This document shows positions 37,030 through 47,389 of a stretch of 54,410 nucleotides of DNA, in pieces. Both the position numbers and the translations under genes were made by a program. Under the pieces are notes generated by a model. The model ran no database searches and was not told the origin of the DNA. It saw nothing but the letters and a program-made list of their open reading frames with translations. Source of the DNA: Kocuria sp. (GTDB lineage: Bacteria > Actinomycetota > Actinomycetes > Actinomycetales > Micrococcaceae); the NCBI GenBank assembly GCA_031179495.1, contig JAPSHS010000004.1:1-54410 (forward strand), given 5' to 3'. The stretch's first letter is position 1. Each line of letters begins with the position of its first letter.

Positions 37030-37932
37030 GTGAACCTCACGGAGCGCCTGGCCGCCCAGCCGATGTCCAACCCCCGAGCCGATCGGGTGCGGGACGTCGC
37101 GGGACTGGCCGGGCGCTCCGCGCGTTCCAAGCGCGGCCTGTTCCTCGCCGAGGGCCCGCAGAACGCCCGGGAGGCCCTCGCCCGGCACCTGGAGTCGCCG
37201 TGCGTGGACGCCGTCTACGTCACCGAGGGCGCCCTGTCCCAGCACCCGGACATCACCGCCCTGCTCGAGCGCGTCGCCGCCGACCGGGCCGTGTTCGTCC
37301 GGCTCGTGTCCCGGGAGGTCCTCTCCGCCATGAGCGACGCCGTGAGCCCGCAGGGCGTCGTCGTGGTCTGCCGGTCCCTGGACGTGCCCGTGGCCGGGAT
37401 CTTCGAGGCCGCCCCCCGGCTCGTGGCCGTCCTGGCCCGGGTGCAGGACCCCGGCAACGCGGGCACCCTCCTGCGCGCCGCCGACGCGGCGGGTGCCGAC
37501 GCCCTCGTGCTCACCGCCGGCAGCGTCGACGTCTACAACCCCAAGGCCGTGCGCTCGACCGCCGGCTCCCTCTTCCACCTGCCCGTCGCCGTGGGCGCAG
37601 ACCTGCCCGAGCTGGTCCGCGACGCCCGCGCCGCGGGCTGCGGCGTGCTCGCCGCGGACGGCCGCGGCGACGTCGACCTCGACCGGCTCCAGGACCTCTC
37701 CGCGGCGCGCGCCGCCGGCGCGGCGGACGGGGGCCCCGACTACGACCTGGCCCGGCCCACCGTGTGGCTGTTCGGCAACGAGGCCCAGGGCCTGTCGGAG
37801 GACGAGAAGGCGCTGGCCGACCACCGCGTCGCCGTTCCGGTCCACGGGCGGGCGGAGTCGCTCAACGTGGGCACCGCGGCCACCGTGTGCCTCTACGCGT
37901 CGGCGCGCGCGCAGCGGCGGGCCGGGCGCTGA
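37030..37932 (+). CDS. TrmH/SpoU-family RNA 2'-O-methyltransferase
   Basis: 300 residues from a GTG at 37030 (CGGAG at about 37023-37027). SPOUT enzymes methylate ribose in rRNA or tRNA with SAM bound in a trefoil knot. The N-terminal substrate-binding domain (RSKRGLFLAEGPQNAREAL) is followed by the three SpoU motifs: RVQDPGNAGTLLRAADAAGADALVL, VWLFGNEAQGLSEDE and VPVHGRAESLNVGTAATVCLYA. The asparagine and arginine of motif 1 and the N-V-G-x-A of motif 3 are intact. The position next to rplT and pheS is common. The exact target nucleotide is unknown. Confidence 0.93.
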   Translation: MNLTERLAAQPMSNPRADRVRDVAGLAGRSARSKRGLFLAEGPQNAREALARHLESPCVDAVYVTEGALSQHPDITALLERVAADRAVFVRLVSREVLSAMSDAVSPQGVVVVCRSLDVPVAGIFEAAPRLVAVLARVQDPGNAGTLLRAADAAGADALVLTAGSVDVYNPKAVRSTAGSLFHLPVAVGADLPELVRDARAAGCGVLAADGRGDVDLDRLQDLSAARAAGAADGGPDYDLARPTVWLFGNEAQGLSEDEKALADHRVAVPVHGRAESLNVGTAATVCLYASARAQRRAGR

Positions 37933-37936
37933 GCCG

Positions 37937-38389
37937 GTGACCGCTCCGCTGCCGGTCTCCTACCGCACCCAGGTCGTCGGTGCGGCGCTGCTCGACGACG
38001 CGCGCCGCCCCACGGCCCTCCTCGCCGCCCAGCGTGCCTATCCGTCGGCCCTGCGCGGGCTGTGGGAGTTCCCGGGCGGCAAGCAGGAGCCCGGCGAGGG
38101 CTGCGAGGCGGCCCTCGTGCGCGAGTGCGCCGAGGAGCTCGGCGCCGACGTGGAGCTGCTGGCGGAAGTGCCGGGACCGCACGTGCAGGGCTGGCCGCTG
38201 CAGGACACGGCGGCGATGCGGGTCTGGACCGGCGTGCTGGCCGCGGGATCGCCCGCGCCCGCCGCCGGGGAGGATCACCTCGCCCTGCGGTGGCTCCGGC
38301 TCGACGACGACGACGCCGTGCTCGCCCTGCCGTGGATCCCCGCCGACCTGCCGATCGTGCGGGCGCTGCTGGAGCAGCTGCGGGAGTGA
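37937..38389 (+). CDS. NUDIX hydrolase (MutT-like)
   Basis: 150 residues from a GTG at 37937, four bases after the methyltransferase stop. The Nudix box is perfect: Gly48, Glu54, Arg62-Glu63, Glu66-Glu67 and Gly69 in GKQEPGEGCEAALVRECAEELGA. The N-terminal QVVGAALLDDARRPTALLAAQR and RGLWEFPGGK fit MutT-type (8-oxo-dGTP) hydrolases, which clean the nucleotide pool. The WEFPGGK motif favours MutT over ADP-ribose or CoA pyrophosphatases. The activity cannot be fixed from sequence alone. Confidence 0.92.
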   Translation: MTAPLPVSYRTQVVGAALLDDARRPTALLAAQRAYPSALRGLWEFPGGKQEPGEGCEAALVRECAEELGADVELLAEVPGPHVQGWPLQDTAAMRVWTGVLAAGSPAPAAGEDHLALRWLRLDDDDAVLALPWIPADLPIVRALLEQLRE

Positions 38390-38428
38390 AGCCCGGCCGG
38401 GCCCGGTCTCCTCGACGGACCCGAGATG

Positions 38429-38464
38429 CCCCGGCTGGTCCCTAGAGCTCGCGGTCAGCCGGGG
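38429..38464. terminator. Hairpin between the convergent NUDIX and HExxH genes
   Basis: A 9-bp stem (38429-38437 with 38456-38464) and 18-base loop. A further 8-bp pairing is possible outside it (38404-38411 with 38463-38470, sharing two bases with the inner stem). It could serve both strands. Confidence 0.45.
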
Positions 38465-38473
38465 AGACCGTGG

Positions 38474-40230
<1,757 letters not shown>

Positions 40231-40233
40231 GAC

Positions 40234-42786
40234 ATGCGAGTTCCTTTGTCATGGCTGCGCGAGCACGCCCCCGTCCCCGCGGAGGCGACCGCCGAGGACG
40301 TCCTGGCCACCCTGGTCACGGTCGGCCTGGAGGAGGAGGGCGTCCACCGGCCCACGGACGAGCTCAAGGGTCCCGTCGTCGTGGGCCAGGTGCTCACCAA
40401 GGAGCCGGAGACCCACTCCAACGGCAAGACCGTCAACTGGTGCACCGTGCGCGTGGTCCCCGAGGGCCAGGAGCAGACCCTGACCGGCAAGGGCATCGAC
40501 CCCTCCGGGGTGCAGGGCGTGATCTGCGGGGCGCACAACTTCGAGGTCGGGGACAAGGTCGTGGTGACCCTGCCCGGCGCCGTGCTGCCCGGGGACTTCC
40601 GGATCTCGGCCCGCAAGACCTACGGCCACACCTCCGCGGGCATGATCGCCTCGGTGCGCGAGCTCGGCATCGGCGAGGACCACGACGGCATCCTCGTGCT
40701 CTCGACCCTCGGCCTGGACCCCGAGCTCGGCACGGACGCCCTCGAGCTGCTCGGGCTCCACGACGAGGCCGCCGAGATCAACGTGACCCCGGACCGCGGC
40801 TACGCGTTCTCCGTCCGCGGCGTGGCCCGGGAGTACTGCCACGCGGTGCACGAGCCCTACGCGGACCCGGCCGACGCCGTGGCCGCCCGGGTGCCCGCCC
40901 CCACCGCGGACGGGTTCCCCGTCACGGTCGACGACGACGCCCCCATCCACGGCAACCCCGGGTGCACCCGCTTCGTGGCCCGCACGGTGACCGGCATCGA
41001 CGCGACCGCCCCGACACCCCCGTGGATGTCGGCCCGGCTGCGCCTGGCCGGGATCCGCTCGGTCTCCCTGCCGGTGGACGTCTCCAACTACGTGATGCTC
41101 GAGCTCGGCCAGCCGCTGCACTTCTACGACCTCGGCAAGCTCACCGGGGGCATCGTCGTGCGCCGGGCCGCACCGGGGGAGACGCTCACCACCCTGGACG
41201 GGAAGCAGCGCGCCCTGGACGCCGAGGACCTGCTCATCACGGACGGCTCCGGGCCGATCGGCATGGCCGGGGTCATGGGCGGGGCGGCCACGGAGGTCTC
41301 GGACGGCACCGTCGACGTCCTCGTGGAGGCGGCCCGCTTCGACGAGGTCTCCACCGCCCGCACCACCCGCCGGCACCGGTTGCCCTCGGAGGCGTCCAAG
41401 CGCTTCGAGCGCGGCGTCGACCCGCAGATCGCCCCGGTGGCCGCCCAGCGCGCCGTCGAGCTGCTCGTGGAGCTGGCCGGCGGCACCGCCGTGCCCGGGG
41501 GGACGGACGTGGACACGACCACCGCCCCGGAGCCCATCGAGCTGCCCTGGGATTACGCGAGCCGGCGGGTGGGCGTGGACTACACCGCCGAGCAGGTCGT
41601 CGCCGTCCTCACCGAGGTCGGCGCGCAGGTCACCACCACCGACGACGGCTGGCGGGTCGTGCCGCCCACGTGGCGCCCCGACCTCGTCGCCAAGGAGGAC
41701 CTGGTCGAGGAGATCGCCCGTCTCGTCGGCTACGACACCATCCCGTCACGGCTGCCCGTGGCCCCGCCCGGGCGCGGGCTGACCGCGGAGCAGCTGGCCC
41801 GCCGGCGCGTCGCGGACGCGCTCGCGGCCGCGGGCCTGACCGAGGTGCTCGCCTACCCGTTCGTCTCGCAGGCCGACAACGAGCTGTGGGGCGCCCCGGA
41901 GTCCGGTGCCCCGGTGCTCTCCGTCAAGCTCGCCAACCCGATCAGCGAGGCGCAGGGGATGCTGCGGGTCTCCCTGCTCCCGGGACTGCTCGACGTGCTG
42001 CGGCGCAACACCTCCCGCGGTTTCCGCGACCTTGCCCTGTACGAGGTGGGGCGTGTGTTCCGGCCCGTGCAGCAGCTGGTCACCCGGGCCCTGCCGCCGC
42101 TCGGCGCGCACCCGGGCCAGGAGGTGCTCGACGAGCTGGAGGCCGGTATCCCGGTCCAGCCGCGGCACCTCGCGGCGGTGTTCGCCGGCAAGGACGTGGC
42201 CGAGAGCCCCTGGGTCTCCCCGCGGCCCGTCGACTGGCAGGACGCCCTGGACGCCGCCCGGCTGGCCGCCGAGGTCCTGGGCGTGGAGCTGACCGTGCGG
42301 CAGGGCACGCACCACGCCTTCCACCCCGGCCGCACGGCCGTGCTCAGCGCCCCGGACGGGACCCCGCTGGGCTACGCGGGCGAGCTGCACCCGAAGCTGG
42401 TGGCCGCCCAGGACCTGCCCGCGCGGACCGTGGCGATGGAGCTGAACCTCAGCTCGCTCATCGGCGCCGAGGTCGACGTCGTGCAGGCGCGCCCCATCTC
42501 CGGCTATCCGGCCGCCACGCAGGACGTGGCGCTCGTCGTCGAGGAGTCCGTCCCGGCCGCCGAGCTGCGCGCCGCCCTGGAGGAGGGGGCGGGGGAGCTG
42601 CTCGAGGACGTCCGCGTCTTCGACGTCTACCGGGGCACCGGCATCGGGGAGGGCTGGAAGTCGGTCGCCTTCGCGCTGCGCTTCCGCGCCCCGGACCGCA
42701 CGCTGACCGCGGACGAGGCCTCCGCCGCCCGCGAGGCGGCCGTCGCGGTGGCCGCCGAGCGCCACGGCGCCGTGCTCCGCGGCTGA
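40234..42786 (+). CDS. pheT: Phenylalanine--tRNA ligase beta subunit
   Basis: 850 residues. PheT binds tRNA and edits mischarged tyrosine. The order is MRVPLSWLREHAPV, a tRNA-binding (EMAP-like) domain at about 40-150 with CTVRVVPEGQEQ and ISARKTYGHTSAGMIAS, the B3/B4 editing domain at about 215-385 (TRFVARTVTGIDATAPTPPWM; NYVMLELGQPLHFYD; LLITDGSGPIGMAGVMGG), B5 at about 425-500 (RRVGVDYTAEQVVAVLTEVGAQV) and the catalytic-like core. At the C-terminus is the FDX-ACB anticodon-binding domain (SGYPAATQDVALVVEESVPAAELRAAL). The start ATG lies three bases after pheS. All domains are intact. Confidence 0.98.
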   Translation: MRVPLSWLREHAPVPAEATAEDVLATLVTVGLEEEGVHRPTDELKGPVVVGQVLTKEPETHSNGKTVNWCTVRVVPEGQEQTLTGKGIDPSGVQGVICGAHNFEVGDKVVVTLPGAVLPGDFRISARKTYGHTSAGMIASVRELGIGEDHDGILVLSTLGLDPELGTDALELLGLHDEAAEINVTPDRGYAFSVRGVAREYCHAVHEPYADPADAVAARVPAPTADGFPVTVDDDAPIHGNPGCTRFVARTVTGIDATAPTPPWMSARLRLAGIRSVSLPVDVSNYVMLELGQPLHFYDLGKLTGGIVVRRAAPGETLTTLDGKQRALDAEDLLITDGSGPIGMAGVMGGAATEVSDGTVDVLVEAARFDEVSTARTTRRHRLPSEASKRFERGVDPQIAPVAAQRAVELLVELAGGTAVPGGTDVDTTTAPEPIELPWDYASRRVGVDYTAEQVVAVLTEVGAQVTTTDDGWRVVPPTWRPDLVAKEDLVEEIARLVGYDTIPSRLPVAPPGRGLTAEQLARRRVADALAAAGLTEVLAYPFVSQADNELWGAPESGAPVLSVKLANPISEAQGMLRVSLLPGLLDVLRRNTSRGFRDLALYEVGRVFRPVQQLVTRALPPLGAHPGQEVLDELEAGIPVQPRHLAAVFAGKDVAESPWVSPRPVDWQDALDAARLAAEVLGVELTVRQGTHHAFHPGRTAVLSAPDGTPLGYAGELHPKLVAAQDLPARTVAMELNLSSLIGAEVDVVQARPISGYPAATQDVALVVEESVPAAELRAALEEGAGELLEDVRVFDVYRGTGIGEGWKSVAFALRFRAPDRTLTADEASAAREAAVAVAAERHGAVLRG

Positions 42787-42799
42787 GCGGCCCCGCCCC

Positions 42800-42834
42800 G
42801 CACGGCCCGCTCCCGCACCGGGGGCGGGCCGTGC
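42800..42834 (+). terminator. Terminator after pheT
   Basis: A 15-bp stem with one G-T pair (42800-42814 with 42820-42834) and a 5-base loop, 13 bases past the pheT stop. There is no T run. Confidence 0.7.
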
Positions 42835-42975
42835 TCCGTGCCGGGAGCGCGCGGTAACAAAAGCGAACTGCAGTCGGGGCGGGTCCGGAACTTCGGTACT
42901 GTGGCACCGGGTCTCCGACCGCCGCCCGGCGACGCGGTCGCCCCCCTTCCCCGACCCCCGTTCCAGGAGTTCAGC

Positions 42976-43599
42976 ATGACCGAGGAGACCACCGACCGCC
43001 AGGAGGCGTTCTTCGCCTTCGACGACGAGGGCGACGACGAGCAGGACACCGGGCGCGCCCGCCGGTCGATCGCCTGGAAGCCGACCGCGGTGGGCCTGCT
43101 CGGCCTCGTCCTCGGACTGGTCCTGGCCGTGAGCGCCGCCCTCTCCTGGGACGACTCCCGGAAGCTGGCCGGCTACGCCGACCGTTCCTGGGTGATCAGC
43201 GGCGAGTACCAGGACATGACCAACGACCTGCGGACCAAGACGTACAACCCCATCTACCGCGGTGCCCTCCCCGCCGACGAGGCCGTCGCCGCGCAGCCCT
43301 TCGACTCGGGCCTCGCGGATCCGCGCGTCCCGCAGGCGGGGGAGGAGATCGTCTTCCGGGGGACGCAGACCGGCGCCCGTGCGGGCGACTTCCACCAGGA
43401 GGCCGACGCCCTGCTGGCCGTCGAGGACGGCACCCTCCAGGTGGTCGAGACCGCCCGGGCCGGGGAGTTCGGCGACGGCATCACCGCCGGCACGCTCACG
43501 GGCAAGCGGGTCGGGGCCGCCCTGCTGCTGCTCGCGGGCCTCGGCGTCGCCGCGGGCGGGATCTGGTACGCCCGCCGGCTCTACCACGACGGGCGCTGA
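42976..43599 (+). CDS. Membrane protein of unknown function, two helices
   Basis: 207 residues from the ATG at 42976 (CAGGAG about 12 bases upstream). An acidic cytoplasmic start (residues 1-30, FAFDDEGDDEQDTG) leads to a membrane helix at about 38-58. A region of about 120 residues outside the membrane follows (DSRKLAGYADRSWVISGEYQDMTNDLRTKTYNPIYRG), and a second helix lies at about 180-200 close to the C-terminus (YARRLYHDGR). Both ends therefore face the cytoplasm. No known domain is seen. It has its own terminator-flanked unit between pheT and the convergent peptidase gene. Confidence 0.78.
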   Translation: MTEETTDRQEAFFAFDDEGDDEQDTGRARRSIAWKPTAVGLLGLVLGLVLAVSAALSWDDSRKLAGYADRSWVISGEYQDMTNDLRTKTYNPIYRGALPADEAVAAQPFDSGLADPRVPQAGEEIVFRGTQTGARAGDFHQEADALLAVEDGTLQVVETARAGEFGDGITAGTLTGKRVGAALLLLAGLGVAAGGIWYARRLYHDGR

Positions 43600-43612
43600 C
43601 CCGCCGCCGGGG

Positions 43613-43659
43613 CGACAGGGGCCCCCGCCGGACGAACCGTCCGGCGGGGGCCCCTGTCG
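43613..43659. terminator. Bidirectional terminator between convergent genes
   Basis: A perfect 22-bp stem (43613-43634 with 43638-43659) and AAC loop, placed between the membrane protein stop (43599) and the M1 peptidase stop (43673). Its strength and location suit termination from both sides. Confidence 0.8.
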
Positions 43660-43672
43660 TTGCGGTCGCCGC

Positions 43673-45040
43673 TCAGGGCAGGGCGGGCAGCTCCGGGCGG
43701 AGCAGCCACGCGTCCAGGAGCGCGTCGAGCTCGGCCCAGCGGTGCTGGGGCGCCCACGAGCGCAGGTGCTCGCGGAAGCCCGCGGTGCTCACCCACCCGT
43801 CGCGGTGGGCCGAGACCCAGCCGCGGAGCATGCCCCGGAAGACGTCGTCGCCCAGGGCCTCCCGCAGGGCCTGCACGGTGAGGGCCCCGCGGACGTAGAC
43901 GACGTCGTCGAAGAGGCGCACCTGCCCGGGGTCACCGATGACGAGGTCCTGGCGCATCCTCGACAGCGTCCGGTGGGCCTTCTCCGCGTGCCAGCGGGCC
44001 GGCCGGCCGCCGGAGGCCTCGGACCAGATCCACTCGGAGTAGGACGCGAACCCCTCGTTGAGCCAGATGTCCTGCCAGGAGGCGAGCACGAGGCTGTTGC
44101 CGAACCACTGGTGGGCCAGCTCGTGCGCCACGAGCCGCTGCTCCTCCCAGTCCGTGCCCAGCTGGTTCTTGCCGAACACCGAGCAGGCGAAGCACTCGAA
44201 CGGGTCGTCGAGCGACTCGTCCACGACCACCACCGTGTAGCTCGGGAAGGGGTAGGGGCCGAACCACTCCGAGAACACCTCGAGCATCCGGCCCTGCTCG
44301 GCGAAGGTCTTCTCCGCCTTCTTGCGCCGCTTCTTGGAGCACACCAGGTGCTGCGGGACCCGGGAGCCCGTGAGCTCGCTGCGCCCGTACGGCCCGATCT
44401 GCACGGTCGCCAGGTACGGCGGCAGCGGCACCCGGGACGTGTAGACCCAGTGGCGCTCGCCGTCGCGCTCCACCACCGAGTCCAGCTCGCCGTGGACCAC
44501 CACCTCGTAGTCGGCGTCGGCGTGCACGCTCACCCGGTAGGTCGCGCGGTGGGAGGGGTGGTCCACGCAGGGGAACCACGTGGAGGAGCCGGTGGGCTGC
44601 CCGGCGACGAGCACGCCGTCGTCGAGCTCGCCCCAGCCGATCTCGCCCCAGGGTCCGTCCAGCGACTCGGGGTAGCCCTCGTAGGCCACGGTCAGCACGA
44701 AGGACTCCCCGGCGGCCACGGTGCGCGGCAGGGTGAGCACGAGGCGGCTGCCGCGGTGGTGCACCCCGACCTTGCGGGGGCCGAGCAGGCCGCCGAGGCC
44801 GCCGCCGCCGAACCGGGCGTCGGTCACGGCGAGCTCGGTGAGGTCCAGCTCGATCCGGTCCGTGTCCCGCAGGGCGCGGCAGGTCAGGGTGGCCCGGGCC
44901 TCGAGGCCGTTGTCCTCGACGTCGTAGTCGAGGTCCAGGTCGTAGTGCTCCACGGTGGCCGCGCAGCACCCGACGAACGGGGTGTAGGGGTCGGGGGCGC
45001 CGTCGGCCCCGAGGTAGCGGTGCATCGGTGCCGCGCTCAC
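43673..45040 (-). CDS. M1-family zinc aminopeptidase
   Basis: 455 residues from a GTG at 45040 that overlaps the stop of the upstream oxidoreductase gene (GTGA). An ATG at 45025 would give 450 residues. It is a gluzincin related to aminopeptidase N. The zinc motif HELAHQWFGN is at residues 306-310, with the third ligand Glu in WLNEGFASYSEWIW 18 residues on. The beta-sheet N-terminal domain has VGCCAATVEHYDLDLDYDVE, GSSTWFPCVDHPSHRATYRVSV and FECFACSVFGKN (in place of the usual GAMEN loop). The C-terminal helical arch of full-size ApN is missing, as in short M1 peptidases. No signal peptide is seen. Confidence 0.92.
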   Translation of the reverse strand: MSAAPMHRYLGADGAPDPYTPFVGCCAATVEHYDLDLDYDVEDNGLEARATLTCRALRDTDRIELDLTELAVTDARFGGGGLGGLLGPRKVGVHHRGSRLVLTLPRTVAAGESFVLTVAYEGYPESLDGPWGEIGWGELDDGVLVAGQPTGSSTWFPCVDHPSHRATYRVSVHADADYEVVVHGELDSVVERDGERHWVYTSRVPLPPYLATVQIGPYGRSELTGSRVPQHLVCSKKRRKKAEKTFAEQGRMLEVFSEWFGPYPFPSYTVVVVDESLDDPFECFACSVFGKNQLGTDWEEQRLVAHELAHQWFGNSLVLASWQDIWLNEGFASYSEWIWSEASGGRPARWHAEKAHRTLSRMRQDLVIGDPGQVRLFDDVVYVRGALTVQALREALGDDVFRGMLRGWVSAHRDGWVSTAGFREHLRSWAPQHRWAELDALLDAWLLRPELPALP

Positions 45041-46005
45041 GGGACGAGCAGCAACTTGCCCTGGGCGGCCCGGGACTGGAGCACCTCGTGCGCCTGCCGC
45101 GCCTGCGCGAGCGGGAGGGTCTGCGCGACCCGCACGGTCAGCGACCCGTCGAGCACCGCGTCGAAGAGCTCGCCCGCGCGCCAGTTGCGCTCCTTCTCGT
45201 CCAGCAGGTGGTCGTCGAGCTTGGGCCGGGTGACGTAGAGGGAGCCGTGCCGGTTGAGTCGCTGCAGGTCGAACGGGGGCACCTGACCGGAGGAGCCTCC
45301 GAAGAGCACGAGCACCCCGCGCCGGCGCAGCGCCCGCAGCGACTCGTCGAAGGTGTCCTTGCCCACGGAGTCGTAGACCACGTCCGCGCCGCGGCCGCCG
45401 GTGAGCTCCCGCACGCGCTCGGCGAAGCCCTCGTAGCCCACGAGCGCGAGGTCGGCGCCCAGCGCGCGCGCCGTCTCCGCCTTGTCCTCCGAGCCCACCA
45501 GGGCGACGACCGTGGCCCCGAGCGACTTCAGCAGCTGCACCACCAGTCCGCCGACCCCGCCCGCGCCGGCGGTGATCACGGCGACGTCGCCCTCCTGCAC
45601 CGGGTAGGTGGAGCGGACCAGGTAGTGGGCCGTGAGGCCCTGCAGGGGCAGGGCCGCCGCGACCTCGTCGGCGACACCGGTGGGCACGCGCAGCGCCTTG
45701 TCGGCATCGACGAGGAAGGCCTCCGCGTAGGTGCGGATCCCCTGGGAGGTGGTGATCCGGTCGCCCAGGGCGAAGTGCTCCACCTCGGAGCCGACCGCCG
45801 TGACCACGCCCATCCCCTCGGAGCCCGGCGTGAAGGGGTGCTCCACCGGGTAGACGCCCTCGCGCTGGTAGACCTCGATGAAGTTCACCCCCGCGGCGCG
45901 GGTCTCGACGAGCAGCTGGTGCGGGCCGGGCTCGAGGTCCGGGCGCTCGCCGAGGCACAGGACCTCGGGGCCTCCGGCCTGCTCGACCATGACGGAACGG
46001 ACCAT
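45037..46005 (-). CDS. Quinone oxidoreductase (zinc-free medium-chain dehydrogenase)
   Basis: 322 residues from the ATG at 46005, with AGGAGGT seven bases before it; the frame runs further upstream without good signals. It is an NADPH-dependent Qor-type enzyme that reduces quinones. Landmarks are MVRSVMVEQAGGPEVL, ETRAAGVNFIEVYQREGVYPVEHPFTPGSEGMGVV, and the NADPH Rossmann motif ITAGAGGVGGLVVQLLKSLGA. GGRGADVVYDSVGKDTFDESLRALRRRGVLVLFGGSSGQVPPFD and the C-terminal QARQAHEVLQSRAAQGKLLL complete the family picture. The structural zinc cysteines are absent, as expected. It is coupled to the M1 peptidase gene. Confidence 0.94.
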   Translation of the reverse strand: MVRSVMVEQAGGPEVLCLGERPDLEPGPHQLLVETRAAGVNFIEVYQREGVYPVEHPFTPGSEGMGVVTAVGSEVEHFALGDRITTSQGIRTYAEAFLVDADKALRVPTGVADEVAAALPLQGLTAHYLVRSTYPVQEGDVAVITAGAGGVGGLVVQLLKSLGATVVALVGSEDKAETARALGADLALVGYEGFAERVRELTGGRGADVVYDSVGKDTFDESLRALRRRGVLVLFGGSSGQVPPFDLQRLNRHGSLYVTRPKLDDHLLDEKERNWRAGELFDAVLDGSLTVRVAQTLPLAQARQAHEVLQSRAAQGKLLLVP

Positions 46006-46123
46006 GACGGGTACCTCCTGGGCATCGCGGACGTGAACTGCCCTCATCGTAGGCACGGACCGCGCTCCCGCTCTGCCCGCGGCGGCCCTGCGGGAGTAGC
46101 GTGTGCACAAGAGGGGGCAGGCA

Positions 46124-46139
46124 ATGATCCTGTCATCAT
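46124..46139. promoter_or_regulatory. Inverted repeat upstream of the oxidoreductase gene
   Basis: ATGAT at 46124-46128 and ATCAT at 46135-46139, spacer CCTGTC. It is AT-rich against the local background and about 120 bases upstream of the oxidoreductase start. It could be a repressor site, but this is weak evidence. Confidence 0.3.
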
Positions 46140-46291
46140 CGATGTTTGCGTCCGGGAAGCGTAGATTCGGGGACAGAGCCGTTCCGGGGGGAAGCAGCGG
46201 GCGGCCGGAACAGGAACGAGTCCGGGTGCCGCGCCGTGCCTTGCCCGCACCAGGACATCTCCCGTCGGGCCGCGGCTCCACCCCCGTGCGG

Positions 46292-46324
46292 TGCATAATT
46301 ATTGAACACTATGCATAACTTTGA
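46292..46324 (+). promoter_or_regulatory. Tandem ARG boxes (ArgR operator) before argC
   Basis: TGCATAATTATTGA (46292-46305) and TGCATAACTTTGA (46312-46324) repeat with a 20-base step, about two helical turns, in an otherwise 70%-plus GC region. The TGCATAA core resembles known actinobacterial ARG boxes, and argR closes the same operon. The pair covers a possible -35 (TTGAAC, 46302-46307), so arginine-bound ArgR would block the promoter. Confidence 0.8.
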
Positions 46325-46326
46325 GC

Positions 46327-46332
46327 TAGAGT
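46327..46332 (+). promoter_or_regulatory. -10 element of the arg operon (leaderless type)
   Basis: TAGAGT, 7 bases before the argC ATG at 46340 and three bases after the second ARG box. Confidence 0.65.
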
Positions 46333-46339
46333 GGGCCGT

Positions 46340-47389
46340 ATGACGTTCAGCGCAGCAGTGTCGGGGGCATCCGGGTACGCCGGGGGCGAGGTCCTGAGGA
46401 TCCTCGCCGGCCACCCGCAGATCGAGATCGGGGCCGTGGGGGCCCACTCCAACGCCGGCCAGCGGCTGGGGGAGCTGCAGCCGCACCTGCACTCCCTCGC
46501 CGACCGGGTGCTCGTCGACACCACGGTCGAGAACCTGGCCGACCACGACGTCGTCTTCCTGGCCCTCCCGCACGGCGCCTCGGCGGCGATCGCCGCGCAG
46601 CTGCCGCCGGAGACCGTGGTGATCGACGCCGGCGCCGACCACCGGCTGGACTCCGCGGAGGAGTGGGACCAGTTCTACGGGTCCGCGCACGCGGGGACCT
46701 GGCCCTACGGGCTGCCCGAGCTGATCGTCGACGCGGAGGGCGGCCGCCAGCGCGAGAAGCTCCGGGGCGCCACGCGCATCGCGGTGCCGGGCTGCTACCC
46801 GACCAGTGCCCTGCTCGCGCTGGGCCCCGGCTTCGCGGCCGGGCTCCTGGAGCCCGAGGACGTCGTGATCGTCGCGGCATCGGGCACGTCGGGCGCGGGC
46901 CGGGCCCTCAAGCCGCACCTGCTCGGCGCGGAGGTCATGGGCTCGATGTCCCCCTACGGGGTCGGCGGAGCCCACCGGCACACCCCGGAGATCGAGCAGG
47001 GCCTGTCCAGGGCCGCGGGCGAGCGCGTGCGGATCTCCTTCACCCCCACGCTGGCGCCCATGCCCCGGGGCATCCTCACGACCGCCACCGCGCGGGTCGC
47101 CGAGGGCGTGGGCGCGGCCGAGCTGCGGGAGGCCTGGGAGAGCGCCTACGTGACGGAGCAGTTCGTCACGGTCCTCCCCGAGGGGCAGTGGCCGGCGACG
47201 AAGTCGGTGGCCGGGTCCAACCACGCGCAGCTCCAGCTCGCCCTCGACCCCCGCGCGGGGCGGGTGATCGTCACGTGCGTCATCGACAACCTCGTCAAGG
47301 GCACCGCCGGCGGTGCCGTCCAGTCCATGAACCTCGCCCTCGGTCTGCCGGAGGACACCGGCCTGAACCTCCAAGGAGTCGCACCGTGA
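46340..47389 (+). CDS. argC: N-acetyl-gamma-glutamyl-phosphate reductase
   Basis: 349 residues from the ATG at 46340. ArgC reduces N-acetylglutamyl phosphate to the semialdehyde with NADPH. The Rossmann motif is [15 protein letters not shown] (about 9-23). The catalytic cysteine is in [17 protein letters not shown] near residue 152, and [31 protein letters not shown] and [15 protein letters not shown] follow. [47 protein letters not shown] is a typical C-terminus. It is the first gene of the arg operon and its stop overlaps argJ (GTGA). Confidence 0.98.
   Translation: MTFSAAVSGASGYAGGEVLRILAGHPQIEIGAVGAHSNAGQRLGELQPHLHSLADRVLVDTTVENLADHDVVFLALPHGASAAIAAQLPPETVVIDAGADHRLDSAEEWDQFYGSAHAGTWPYGLPELIVDAEGGRQREKLRGATRIAVPGCYPTSALLALGPGFAAGLLEPEDVVIVAASGTSGAGRALKPHLLGAEVMGSMSPYGVGGAHRHTPEIEQGLSRAAGERVRISFTPTLAPMPRGILTTATARVAEGVGAAELREAWESAYVTEQFVTVLPEGQWPATKSVAGSNHAQLQLALDPRAGRVIVTCVIDNLVKGTAGGAVQSMNLALGLPEDTGLNLQGVAP

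Larger units (their letters stand above)
46006..46339. other. Divergent qor-like / argC intergenic region (334 bases)
   Basis: No gene supported. From left to right it contains the oxidoreductase ribosome binding site, a short inverted repeat ATGAT-N6-ATCAT at 46124-46139 (a regulator-site candidate), a plain GC-rich stretch, and the AT-rich argC operator/promoter at 46292-46332. A 71-codon frame (46103-46318) runs into the operator and is not credible. Confidence 0.7.

Noticed and set aside
46103-46318. 71-codon plus-strand frame between the oxidoreductase and argC
   Set aside because: It ends inside the ARG boxes, has no relatives that I recognise, and no conserved context.
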